From assembly GCA_963422465.1 (NCBI GenBank), contig OY730171.1, forward strand, positions 558,001 through 622,000: 64,000 nucleotides of DNA. The letters run 5' to 3'. Under the pieces are notes generated by a model. The model made no database searches, was not told the DNA's origin, and saw only the letters and a list, made by a program, of their open reading frames with translations. Source of the DNA: Lichina pygmaea (lineage: Eukaryota; Ascomycota; Lichinomycetes; Lichinales; Lichinaceae). How positions within the stretch are numbered: position 1 is the stretch's first letter; each line of letters begins with the position of its first letter. A program made the position numbers and the translations under genes. Below, one piece after another: positions 24,344 through 34,753 of this stretch.

Positions 24344-25560
24344 TTACTTCTCTTGTGAACAAGTATCTTGCGGCTCGATTCTTCTGAGGTCGAGTATCTC
24401 CTTGAGCTTCAGCTCCCCTTTGGCGCCCCATCCCGCTACGCCGCTCGGAATATCCGGCCGTACGCGCACGTACCAGTGCCATGCTCTTTGATCAAGCTCA
24501 TCCCGAGTGAGCACGCCGGCCCATGAAGCGTACAGGAGGTCGAGGGCCCCTAGAAGCCGGCCCAACCCCTCCTTCTTCGTCTTGGCTACAGAACCAGCGA
24601 CCGTCTTGGCGGGTTTATCGGCCTGGTCTGTCTGGAGCTTTGGGACAAAGGACTTGAAGAGATAGTCTCGCGCTGATTGCGGTGTGTGGATCGGGAGGCC
24701 GCCATTTGCTTTCGTGCTACTCTTGGGTGATGTCGGGTTGTTGAGTGACCGGAGGGCTTCTAGATCCAGGCCCCATAGGGCGGTGGTCGTGTTGCATTCG
24801 CTCGCAACTGCCTCGTCCGCTGCGGTGTCCGCGTCGCCTTCAACGGTTTCCACCGATGTCGGCTCCCAGCGCTTCAGCACCTTGACCTCCCTTCCCATGA
24901 TCTTGACAGTCGGCTGACCTTCACCCCAGCCTTCATCTTCCGCGCTCTTTGAGCCTTCCAACCCTAAGCTCACTGCTTTGCTGCGGCTGTTCAAGCTCAC
25001 CACAGCTTGAGCGAGACTCAATCTGCTCGATTGCGGCTGCTCTGGCATTGTGTATTTTAGCAACATTACGGCAAAGGCGAGCACCACTGGAGCGCGATTC
25101 GTAAGCAAAACCGTTTTTTGTATCGCGTCCTCGTCGGTCTCCAGTCCAGCAAGACTTAGAGATTCTTCCTGCGTTCGTTCTTGGGACTGCTCTTCTTGCA
25201 TGGCCGCGGCTCGTGGCCGCTTCGAGGTCGTCGAGGACGCCGGGTCTGCGCCGCGCTTCTTCGACACTCGTTTTGCGGCATTGTAGACTTGATTAGATAG
25301 TTTCTCATCGTGCAAAACAGTCTGTAATGTTTTGGTCTGGGACTTTGCAATAATCTCGGCACTGGTCCAACATCGTTAAGACGAGGACAGTCACAACAGG
25401 CAGGTGACGGGTGACGAATATATCGAGCCACCGTCGCGGCGTACCTGTTGAGGCCCGCCTTGTGTAGCTCCTTGACCACTCTCATCGCATCCGCAAGCGA
25501 TACCTTCGCATCCTGAGTAAGGAATCGCAAGAGAGTTTGGAGATTTGCTTGCTCTGCCAT
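24344..25560 (-). CDS. Conserved fungal protein of unknown function
   Basis: Two exons, 25560..25445 and 25361..24344, with an 83-nt intron (donor GTACGC, acceptor ACCAG); 377 aa. The N-terminus MAEQANLQTLLRFLTQDAKV continues with an ALRK-like helix, then across the splice AEIIAKSQTKTLQTVLHDEK and NAAKRVSKKRGADPA. A central hydrophobic block, RAPVVLAFAVMLLKYTMPEQ, is followed by SSRLSLAQAVVSLNSRSKAV, GWGEGQPTVKIMGREVKVLK, WGLDLEALRSL, a Lys-rich linker and DELDQRAWHWYVRVRPDIPS. I know this arrangement from uncharacterised proteins across Pezizomycotina but cannot attach a named domain or role. It is head-to-head with the SR140-like gene, 258 bp apart. The Lys/Arg-rich segments suggest a nuclear protein; that is inference only. 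Confidence 0.85.
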
Positions 25561-25818
25561 TGTAAGTTGCTGGCGATCTACGTTGTTCCGACGAGGGTGA
25601 TTTTGACGATCCAGGAAGCCTTGGACTACGTAGATTACGGTAATTTATACGGCCAAAGGAAGTTACACTTTCTGTACGCATTGGGTCGGTTTTCCTATGC
25701 TCGACCGGACTTCACCACTTCCACTGCAAGTCTTCCACTGTAAGTCACCCATACAGGCAGGTTCATCCATTCTAGCAATGAGTAATCTCTGACAGACCAG
25801 CAGACAGCTCTCGTCACG
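25561..25818. promoter_or_regulatory. Divergent promoter region, unknown gene / SR140-like gene
   Basis: 258 bp separate the two start codons (25560 minus, 25819 plus), so both 5' leaders and core promoters must lie here. I see no clear TATA box. Co-regulation is an inference from spacing only. Confidence 0.6.
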
Positions 25819-28413
25819 ATGGCAGAGCCGTCGGACATCCAAGAGTTCCCCGATATCAGCAACAAGCTTGCGGCGCCGAGCAAAAAGTCTCTGTTCGAGC
25901 GGCAGAAGGCCGAGGCGGAAGCAAAACGCCTGCGTGAGGAGGCAGAGACAGCAGCGGTTTACGAAGACTTCGTCAAGTCCTTCGACGACGATGGGCCACC
26001 AAGGTCTTCGTCCTCGAGGGATCGACCGGGTGGAAGAGAAGCTTCGGCGGCCGCATCTCGAAGTGCGATCGGCGGCCCGCAACGCAGGCATTTCGCCGGC
26101 TCAACGTCCGCTGCTGCCGGACGTGCCGGGGGACCAAAGTCCGGGCCGGGGAGTCTAGGACCTCCGCCAGGCGCACTATCGCGGAAGCGGGCTCACGACG
26201 GATCTCATCTGCCTTCAAGGGACAAGGAGCAAGGACTGTTTGCGTTTGAAGATGCAGCTGCAGTGCCTGCGGACGTCAAGGCCGTCTTCCAGGGCGTCGA
26301 CGGTGACGAAGACCAGGACGACGGCGAAGACGCAAGGAGAGGCGAGCGTGCAGTACCCAAGCCGGCGCTGCTCTTGTCCTCGTTGGCACCAGGAACATCC
26401 ACCGCCGTCATCAAATCGTACCTACCCCGAACTTTGGCTCTAGACAGCGTCCGAATCTTGCCACCGACAGGGCCTGGCAACACCGAACGGAAATCCATGT
26501 CGGCCGTTGTCACCCTCTCCAAAGATACACCGGCGAGCGAGATCGATGCCGCCGTCAACTCGCTGCAAAACCGCTATCTTGGATGCGGATATTATCTCAG
26601 CATCTCGCGCCACCTCTCATCCGCCGTCAATGCGGGACTGTCGAACCCACTTGGCGCCGATTCTGTGCTATCCTCGATGCCGTTCGGTGCACGACCTGTT
26701 CCGACGGGCCCGGGTGGTGGTCTAAGTCGCGCACCTCCTCCTTCAAGCATTGGTCGAGGATATGCCCCCCCGTCATCGTACGGTCCGACATACGGCAGAG
26801 GAGTCCCTTCCGTTCAGGTCTCGGTGGGACCCCCATCTGACCTTCGACAACTACGTTTGATACACAAGACCCTGGAAGCCCTGCTCACGCACGGACCGGA
26901 GTTCGAGGCTCTGCTCATGAGCCGGGCGGAAGTGCAGCAAGATCCGTGTTGGTCGTGGATATGGAACCCGCGAAGTCCAGGGGCCGTCTGGTATCGATGG
27001 CGCCTGTGGGAACTGCTGTCCGGTTCTCAGGGTCGACGAGAGGGCCGCGAGTACCGAGCCAAAAGCCACATGCAAATCTTCGAAGGGGCCGCTCCCTGGG
27101 CTATCCCGCCGAAGGGCTTACGGTTTGAATACAGCACTCGAATGGAGGAATTCGTCTCGGAAAGCGACTACGACTCGTCGGAAGAGGAATCCGGTGACGA
27201 GGAAGCCCGACGCGATCACTACCGAGGCCGTGGACCGTTCGAGCCCACCGTCGGCGCAGCGGCCGGCGAGGAAAGGGCGTATCTGAATCCTCTTCAAAAG
27301 GCCAAATTGACTCATCTACTGGCACGGCTGCCGACCACCAACGCCAAGCTTCGCAAAGGCGACGTCGCGCGCGTGACCGCCTTTGCGATACAGCATGCCG
27401 GCGAGGGAGCGGACGAAGTGGTCGACATGATCGTGTCGAACATCCAGAGACCCTTGGCCTTCACCTCGGCCAGCCCCGAGCGGAGACGGGAGCAGACACG
27501 GAACACGGCCAAGGTACAGAACGACGACGGAGAGAGCAAGGACCCTCCGAAGGAAGAGGACGACACGTCGGCGGCCAGGTTGGTAGCGCTCTACGTCGTC
27601 TCGGACATCCTCTCGTCGTCGTCGACGAGCGGCGTGCGGCACGCCTGGCGCTACCGGCAGCTCTTCGAGACGGCCTTGAAGCAGCGCGCCGTCTTCGAAG
27701 AGCTGGGCCTGCTCGAGAAGAAGCTCCACTGGGGGCGCTTGCGCAGCGAGAAGTGGAAGAGGAGCGTCGGCAGCGTCCTATCGCTGTGGGAGAGCTGGTG
27801 CGTCTTCCCACAAGCGTCGCAGGACCATTTCGTCTCGGCCTTTACGAACCCTCCGCTGCCCGCCGAACCGATGGCAGGGGGAGGGGGGGGAGGAGAATAC
27901 GGCGCCGACGCGCCGTCATCGACGACGACGATGACAACAACAACAGCAACGAGGTCCAAGTCGGAGCTCGTGCCGTCCGCAAAGTCAAAGTGGAAAACGG
28001 TCGACGAAAAGGCGCGGTCGTCCGAGGCTCTACGGCAGCTGGACCAGCCGCATCCGGCCCTCACGACGAACGGGAATGCCACGGCCGATGACGAGGACGA
28101 GGGCGACGATGACAACGACGACGACGGCAACATCGACGGTGAACCCATGAGCGACGTTGACGGCGAGCCCATGGACGAAGACCTCGATGGAGACACGCTC
28201 ACGATGGAGGACGGGCACGCAGCGTCTGCAACTGCACCTGCCAGGCCGGCCCTAGCCGGTCTTACGAATACGGCGTCGCCGTCGTCAGGCGCCGCAGGAC
28301 ACAACGCCGCGGCCCAAGGGAGCGTCGAGGACGACGAAGGCGACGCTGCTGCGTCTCAGGAACGTCGTCCACGAGCCGAGGACATGTTTGCCGACTCGGA
28401 CGAGGAGCGCTAG
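25819..28413 (+). CDS. SR140-like U2 snRNP-associated SURP protein
   Basis: Single-exon gene, 864 aa. The N-terminus carries the conserved SNKLAAPSKKSLFERQKAEA and AAVYEDFVKSFDDDGPP blocks. Domains in order: RRM at about 181-262 (LLLSSLAPGTSTAVIKSYLP to GCGYYLSISRH), SURP at about 342-395 (LRLIHKTLEALLTHGPEFEA, DPCWSWIWNP, WYRWRLWELL), and a CID at about 488-674 (LNPLQKAKLTHLLARLPT, VALYVVSDILSSSS, HAWRYRQLFETALKQRAVF, WESWCVFP). The C-terminus is long and acidic (runs of D/E) and ends AEDMFADSDEER. RRM-SURP-CID is the architecture of human U2SURP/SR140 and its fungal relatives, spliceosome components that contact the U2 snRNP. An N-terminal Ser/Gly-rich region varies between species. No intron is needed: the frame is open and conserved throughout. 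Confidence 0.95.
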   Translation: MAEPSDIQEFPDISNKLAAPSKKSLFERQKAEAEAKRLREEAETAAVYEDFVKSFDDDGPPRSSSSRDRPGGREASAAASRSAIGGPQRRHFAGSTSAAAGRAGGPKSGPGSLGPPPGALSRKRAHDGSHLPSRDKEQGLFAFEDAAAVPADVKAVFQGVDGDEDQDDGEDARRGERAVPKPALLLSSLAPGTSTAVIKSYLPRTLALDSVRILPPTGPGNTERKSMSAVVTLSKDTPASEIDAAVNSLQNRYLGCGYYLSISRHLSSAVNAGLSNPLGADSVLSSMPFGARPVPTGPGGGLSRAPPPSSIGRGYAPPSSYGPTYGRGVPSVQVSVGPPSDLRQLRLIHKTLEALLTHGPEFEALLMSRAEVQQDPCWSWIWNPRSPGAVWYRWRLWELLSGSQGRREGREYRAKSHMQIFEGAAPWAIPPKGLRFEYSTRMEEFVSESDYDSSEEESGDEEARRDHYRGRGPFEPTVGAAAGEERAYLNPLQKAKLTHLLARLPTTNAKLRKGDVARVTAFAIQHAGEGADEVVDMIVSNIQRPLAFTSASPERRREQTRNTAKVQNDDGESKDPPKEEDDTSAARLVALYVVSDILSSSSTSGVRHAWRYRQLFETALKQRAVFEELGLLEKKLHWGRLRSEKWKRSVGSVLSLWESWCVFPQASQDHFVSAFTNPPLPAEPMAGGGGGGEYGADAPSSTTTMTTTTATRSKSELVPSAKSKWKTVDEKARSSEALRQLDQPHPALTTNGNATADDEDEGDDDNDDDGNIDGEPMSDVDGEPMDEDLDGDTLTMEDGHAASATAPARPALAGLTNTASPSSGAAGHNAAAQGSVEDDEGDAAASQERRPRAEDMFADSDEER

Positions 28414-28531
28414 TTGGGCATCTACAGTTGCTGTACTGTACATACAGTACGTACATGCGTACAGTTGTTTACAGAATGCATCCTTTGCTTCAAAGGAGGG
28501 GGGTCTCCCCTTTCGTGGGGTTTGAAAGTGT

Positions 28532-30027
28532 TCAACCGCGCTCGATGCCTTCGATAGCTGGAGGGTGCTGGAGCGCCGTCGCGACGCCCTCTGGCCAGGT
28601 CGCGTGACTCCCGTACGGATTCCAGAAGCGGAGATCCCGGACGTCATCGACGATGGTCACGGTCAGGTCCCCGTTCGTCGTGCGTCGCCTGGGTACACGC
28701 ATCGTCATCGACCTTCGCTGGCGTGCGTCGGCGACGCTCGTCGAGCGTTCGATGAGCCCGGCGTGCCAGCCCGCCTGCACGGCACCGGCTACGTCTTTCT
28801 GGTCGTCGCCGACGTGCAGAAAGACCCAGTCGTCCAGCGGGTCCGTGGTGCGTCCACTCGACGACGATGACAAGGATGACTGCTCCTCATCGACGAGGTA
28901 TGCCTGCAGCCATTTTTCGGCAGTCCAGAATATCTTGGGGTGGGGCTTCTCGACGCCCGCTTCACAGCCGAGGACCGAGAAGCTCATCCCCTGAGCACGT
29001 CTGCCTGTGTCAACCTCGCTACGACGATCATCGGACGACATGGTGGGCACGCCCAAACTTGGCAAGACGGCACGGACGCGGTCGTCCGAGTTTGTGAGCA
29101 AGCCGCAGATCGTCCGCTCCCATGGCCAATTCCCCTCGGCCCGGCTCTCGAGGGCAGTCTCGTTCTTTTGGTAGATTTCTTGGAGCAGCCGGAGTACACC
29201 GTCCTGCAGACAGTAGGCTTCCTTGGTCGAGAACCGCTGGTACAGTCGTTCGCTGAGCTGCCCCAGCGCCTCGGCCGATGGGTTGTACGACTTGAATGTC
29301 CCACGTACAACCTGGTCGATGGAGACTAGCCGTCAGCTCATAGACGAAATGTGCCCACCCAAGGTGAAGATTTCCATGTAGCTTCACCCTAGAATCAGGA
29401 AAGGCAGAGAATGACGGGCAGAACATCGATGGGGAAATTGGAGGAGCAGAGTTTCTCCCTGGCCAAGCGTCCAAGGCAGACTATCGGGACGAGGATAGAT
29501 ATGGCATGGGCAGCGTGGGTGAACCTGTAGAGCCATAGTCCCATCTGACGGAGCCAGTGCCACCATCGAGAGAAGAAACACGAGTGCCTACGTTTGCCCA
29601 CCACTGCGGAGGCTTCATGCCCACGGACGTTCCGTAGTTGGGATGGAGCGCTGATTCGCGACGGTACGCTGGCAGCAAAGCACTCGCACCATCAGCCATT
29701 GAGTCTTGGAAGTATCGCGGCAGACTGACCTCAAGTCCATATCCTCTCCGCCTTCTGTCCCCATGTGACCAGCTACGAAGGAATGGACCGATCCAACTGA
29801 CCTTCTCGAAAAGAGGTCTCTACCCGGTCAACGTCAGCCTGGATGCCGTATCTGCGCGCTGCTTCGGCGTATTGCCGTGCTATCGGCAGTCGAGGCCGTG
29901 TCAAGGTCCCAAAGACATCGAACGTGAGGAGGAGGTTCTTGAGCACCGGCCGGCGTCCGTGAGTCTTGCCAGTCAAGGGCGTTCGCCATGGTCGGCTGTC
30001 ACATTCATTGAGGAAGTGATCTGTCAT
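28532..30027 (-). CDS. HAD-superfamily hydrolase, HDHD3-like
   Basis: Three exons: 30027..29802, 29668..29592, 29311..28532; introns 133 and 280 nt; 360 aa. HAD motif I is LLLTFDVFGTLTRP with nucleophile Asp37; the +2 position is Phe rather than Asp, as in the 2-haloacid-dehalogenase/HDHD3 branch. Exon 2 supplies AYRRESALHPNYGTSVGMKP and PQWWAN, a cap-domain block shared with fungal HDHD3-like proteins. Motif II is LLTNSDDR, motif III the Lys of AGVEKPHPKIF, motif IV FLHVGDDQKDVAGAVQAGWH. Two low-complexity inserts (a Ser run before GRTTDPLDDW and an Arg-rich stretch) are unusual. The substrate is unknown. The start is the first in-frame ATG that leaves a short leader before motif I; a later start is possible. 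Convergent with the SR140-like gene, 118 bp apart. Confidence 0.87.
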
Positions 30028-30826
30028 GCCTGCGGGTCTCAGTCGACAGGGCAGAAAGCGATAAGCAGTACCGTACCGTACGCGATATCTCGTACGGGCA
30101 ATGCGACTGTATTGGCGTGCTCTGATATCGCGCCCTATCGTAGAGTGATTGTCGAGTTGGTGAAGCTGATGCATTGTCTGAAATGTGTCAGATGAACCGA
30201 AGGGGCTTCTCGTCCCACGTCTCTTAGAAACATTCAACCGCCGTATCTTTCGGCACGGAAAACTTGCACAAGATCGACTCAATACATGACAACCCATATC
30301 CTTCCAACAACGCAGCAGCTCTCTTGGGCCGGCATTGGATAGCCAAGATATATTCACATAAAGCGGCTTATTCCGGAGAGAAACGGGTGGCTGGTCCTCC
30401 CTTGGTGAGGCTCTGTTCCTTGTGTAGCTGCCCACCCTACCTACCAACGTCCTTCTTCCTTTGTGGCGGCTCTGCATAGCACGCTCAGCCGTGAACGACC
30501 AAGCCTGTCTGTCGAATCATCCCACCCAGACCACTACTTCTTGTTGTCATACGTGATAAGTATATACCAGGACGCTCCTCGTTGGCTCACCCCAGGCGTC
30601 GTACGTCCTCATCCCCCTTGAACGTGCGCGATGACCTGCCAGGTTAACCTAAGAAGTCTAGGGTTGGCACAGGGCAGCGTCGCCCAGGCATCGCACCTGC
30701 CGCTTTTTTGAAGTCAATGCTGGAAGGCTGAGTGAATCTGCCGAGTCGATAGCTACGAGTCGCGCACAGGACCTCGCCGGTCAGAACAAGCCTGGCCGTG
30801 AATAGCACCAGACATCATCACCCGCA
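30028..30826. other. Intergenic, divergent region between HAD hydrolase and DUF7918 gene
   Basis: 800 bp between two divergent genes; presumably both promoters. No other feature recognised. Confidence 0.55.
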
Positions 30827-33066
30827 ATGCCTTGTTTCAAGGGCTTGTCGGTTAGCATACATGCTCGAGGCGATGCTCTCCCGGAATACGCCATCCAAAG
30901 ACAGACGAAGCACTCTCGGATAACGTCATATATCCCGGTGCCACCACCCAAGCTGCCCGAGGATGGAAGCTCCGACCTCCCCGAGCAGCAGTCCTTCGCC
31001 ATCTCCATCACCTTACTGACCCCCGGCATGAGAGTGCCATACACGAAGCCCCGGGATGCATACCCCGACGGCACGCCGAAGCCACAGTTTGTTGGTGTCC
31101 TTCCGGAGACGGGCAACGAGCGTGGGAAGCACGAGACGATAGCGCGACCCTACCAACCGATAACGTCTTCCACGAACGAGACCGTTGCCGCCTACATCTA
31201 TTTCGATGGCCGGTCCAAGGAAGAGGTGGCCACGTTGCTACGGCGCGGAGAGGAGACTTGGGTCAACTCGCGCTGGGTGTCGGTGCCGGAAACGGAAGGT
31301 GGTGGGCTCGCCGAGCGGGAATTTCTGTTCCGAGAGGTGGGGCTGGAGAGGTGGCTCAACGGATTGGACCTGGAGGGAGATGACATGGCCGCGAAGGTCA
31401 AGCGGAGAAAAGCACGGCTGCAACGAAGACGACGGCCGAAGAAGGAACCACAACCTGGCAGCCAGGCCTCGCGTGACATCGACATGGATATGGCGACGGA
31501 CGACGGCCACAACGGCGCCCCCGACTCGCGCAAAGACTCTCAGGACGGCGACAGTGCTCCGGAAGACGGAGACATGGCCTTTTCCACCGACTCGGATTCC
31601 GAGGCTCCTGATACCGAAGCTACGGGGCAGATAAAGGTTGCTCTCTTCCGCGTCATTGCTTCTGGGGAGATCAAGCGAGGCGAATATTCGCCCCAGTTTG
31701 ATGCTCACGACAACGACGACGACGATGCCGATCGGAGCGCCTCGAAGAAGGCTGGCGTCAAGAACGGTGCAGATCCGGCCGATGTCGACCACACGACGAG
31801 TTTCGCGAAGCCAAAGACGCTCGACCCAGAGACGATCAGCACGCAGACGGTCACCGGGATCGACCAGCCCGACAAGCCGTATGCCGTGTTTACCTTCCTG
31901 TACAGAAGTGACCGTGCGTATCCTCCATCGGGGCGGGGTATGGAGACGTCTATGCTGACGGTGCTTCTCTACCAGGTCAACTGCAGAAAATGGGCATTTT
32001 GCCCGGCCCGAAACCGGACGATCAGCCAGCGATTGGTCACACCAAGCGCCGGTCTGTACAGACGGACTTTACCAAGCTACCGCCTCTGCGTTCTGGAGGG
32101 GCGGTGGGTTTCTCAACCTTCAGGGATACCAACTCCAATTCTTCGCCGTCGACGAAAGTCAAAGGCAGTGGTGCGGGTCTGACGGGAGCGGACAGCGACG
32201 AGGACGTTGACGAACGAGACGTGGTCAGCGCACTGGACGACGACAAGAACGATGATCCCGTCGGTGTCTCGTCGGCGGCAGACGCAGATCAGCAGGGGGA
32301 ACTGGCCGAGCAAGTACGAAAGATGAGGGTGAGTCGGGCAGAGCAGAATCACGGGGATGCGGATTCGAGGCGGCTTACCGACCATCATCAGCTCAAACGC
32401 GCGCTCCCATCCGACACGATGGAGAGGACGGGTCTAGAGAACGGCCCGGCTTTCGTCACTGCACCGGGCGGTGGGGCAGGAGCAGCGCCACCACCAGCAC
32501 AGATGCCGTCCGAGGCCAGCGGTACCAGCAGCGGCGTCGGTGCGGCGACACCGCCACACAAGACCCTGGCCAGCAACATCGGCAGCGGCAGCAGTCTCGG
32601 CGGCAGCGGGTCGGCGCAGCTCGTCCAACCACCGTCGTTGGCCGGGAGCAAGGAGAGCTCGCAGGTGCCCGAGGACGCCATCGGCAGTCCGCTGAAGAAG
32701 CCGCGACCGAGTCTAGTCGGAGCAGAAGACGATGCCATGCGCAAACGGCTCGGTCTGGGCCTCGGTTTGATCGGAAGCGGCGACGGCGGCGTGGAAGTGC
32801 AGGCTGGAGATCAGCCCTTCTTCGCGGCGACAGCACCTGCCGACGAGTCTTCTCCGGCGGTCAAACCGGCCGCTGCCCCAGCGAACCCCGGTAGCAAGGA
32901 CACGGAGCCGACGTCGATGCCGGCGCTTACCGCAAACGCAGGAGCTTCGCCCGCAGAGACGAGCATGGCCCAAGATCTGCCTCTGTCCGACGTACCAGCG
33001 ACGACGAAGGCGGTCACATCTGCAGCTCCCGCCGTCTCCGACGAGCAGGAGCAGGGGCAGTCGTGA
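30827..33066 (+). CDS. DUF7918 domain protein
   Basis: Two exons, 30827..31913 and 31976..33066, with a 62-nt intron (donor GTGCGT, branch GCTGACG, acceptor TACCAG); 725 aa. The N-terminal third fits the fungal DUF7918 family: LSVSIHARGDALPEYAIQR, then TVAAYIYFDGRSKEEVATLL, ETWVNSRWVSVPE, REFLFREVGLERWLNGLDLE, and, further on, KVALFRVIASGEIKRGEY and YAVFTFLYRSD. The splice joins this to RQLQKMGILPGPKP, giving the family's Y-R-S-R/D...L...GI(L/I)P motif across the junction, which strongly supports the intron. After a basic patch (KVKRRKARLQRRRRPKK) come acidic segments and a long Ala/Ser/Gly/Pro-rich disordered tail. Function unknown; the basic patch could be a nuclear localisation signal. Confidence 0.88.
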
Positions 33067-33852
33067 ACGAAAGCATCCTCACCACTCTTACCATTCGCCA
33101 CAAGCTGGAACTCTCTTTCTCTTTTGTTTCATCACGTCATCACGTCAAAGACCTGGGAAAGCAGAGGTTCGCAACAAAGCACAAACGTCGGAAGAAATCA
33201 AACCCGCGTTCTTGACATCTTTTGTGTTTCCTTCCTCCGTACCTTTTGTGACGTTCCTCCATACCTTTGTGAAGGTCCTCCGTATAGTACCATCTGCATC
33301 GTCTCTTCGCATCTCTGTGACATTCTTCTGTTCTGTATTCCATGTAGTAGGTAACATACCTCGGTGGCTTAACCGACCAACCCAGATCAAGTATGTTATG
33401 TACTGTATGGTGTTCCCTGGTCACTCCCCTTCCCCCTTCTTCTTTTTCTTGGTTCTCCACACAACCGCATTGTTCTGCCACGTGGCTGTAGGTTTTTGTA
33501 GCTTGTAGATTGTTGAAAGTGGTGGCAATAGTAGATGGTTGTGCTGGTGGTGATAGCAGTAGATTGTCAGTTGTGATAGTAGCTGGTTGTCGGTGGTGGT
33601 AAATAGAAGCAAGTCCTGTACAAGAGTACGTGAACCAGCAATCTAAGAATAAGCCAAGGGGTTCAAGACAGCACCTACAGAATCTGGCAATAAACATGTT
33701 ACATCTGCAACATATCTGAGCAACAGTTCCATCTGAAGCAGACAAGGCAACACTACCTCTTCCCTCTCTTCCTTCTTGATGTCATCTTCTCAGCACATCA
33801 AACATCACAGGCCCAAGTCAACTTCCTCTCCTCCCTCTTCCCCCTCCCTCTC

Positions 33853-33888
<36 letters not shown>
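33853..33888. repeat. AC dinucleotide microsatellite
   Basis: About 17 uninterrupted CA units in the intergenic region downstream of the DUF7918 gene. Confidence 0.95.
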
Positions 33889-33889
<1 letters not shown>

Positions 33890-34117
33890 TATATGCACAT
33901 TATATACAACAGCTGTGTTGCACTTTTCCTAATAACTTGGGTCCGGCTGGAGAAAGAGAGATTGGAAGGGTTGGAGAAGGCAGAAATTTCAGTGTAATGC
34001 TGGTATAGCATGCTGAGAATTCTCTCTGTCTAGTGTATAGTAGCCTGGGTGATGGATGGTTAGAGTGTTGTGTTGCTATATCTTACATACTCTCACACAC
34101 ATGTGGTTCTATGACTA

Positions 34118-34175
34118 TCCCAGCACAATCTAGCCTAGCTAGTTTTAGAGCGGTGTAGGAACTCAATTCAATACA
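34118..34175 (+). mobile_element. LINE 3'-UTR remnant, same family as the copy at 41.2 kb
   Basis: The segment CCCAGCACAATCTAGCCTAG continuing CTAGTTTTAGAG and GTAGGAACT closely matches the end of the LINE copy at 41590-41640 (CCCAGCATAATCTAGCCTAG, CTAGCTTTAGAT, GTAGGAAT). Only the tail is present, consistent with the strong 5' truncation usual for target-primed insertions. Its upstream boundary and target duplication could not be defined. Confidence 0.6.
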
Positions 34176-34753
34176 TACAATTACGTCGTTGATGGCACTC
34201 TGGGCAAAGGTGCATGTCCTGAGTGAATGTATTCATACTGACTGCAAGCAAAATTACTTACTGCACTTGTGCTAATTGGGAAACAATGCCATAGTCACTG
34301 CTTGGTTCAATCAATCACGGAGATGATACTGAAGCCTGTCGAATCCCGTTGAGTTCTATCCAAGCTCATCAAGTCTCATCCAAGCCCAGATAAGCTGGAT
34401 GCAACCCTATACTTATATCCCCCACACAAACCTGTTGCACCCTGAAACAGAAAGGAAATCCCACAGATCAATCAGAGAGGACAAGAAAAACAAGCAGAGC
34501 AGAGATGGAGAAAGAGTAAGGAGAATAGCATGTGTACACCTAGTCCAGTCTCCCAAAGACTCGTCTCTAGACGGCAAAGACTTTCAAGGCTGGAGAAGAA
34601 AGACAGCAATGTGATGATGATGAAGAAAGATTTGGATCGACATACTAGAAGTACTGTAAGACGGGGCTATGAAAAGACAAAACAGATAGACATCGATTCT
34701 CATGAAAATAGAGCGAAAGACAAAGACAAGATGGAAGAAAACCTGTTCGGGTT

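Larger units (their letters stand above)
33067..34753. other. Intergenic with simple repeats and a LINE 3'-end remnant
   Basis: Convergent intergenic region of 1.7 kb, clearly AT-richer than the flanking genes. It holds a roughly 22-bp tandem repeat at 33231-33295 (CCTCCGTACCTTTTGTGACG and variants), a GGTTGT/GGTGGT-type imperfect repeat at 33530-33605, an AC run at 33853-33888 and a LINE tail copy at 34118-34175. No gene recognised. Confidence 0.55.
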
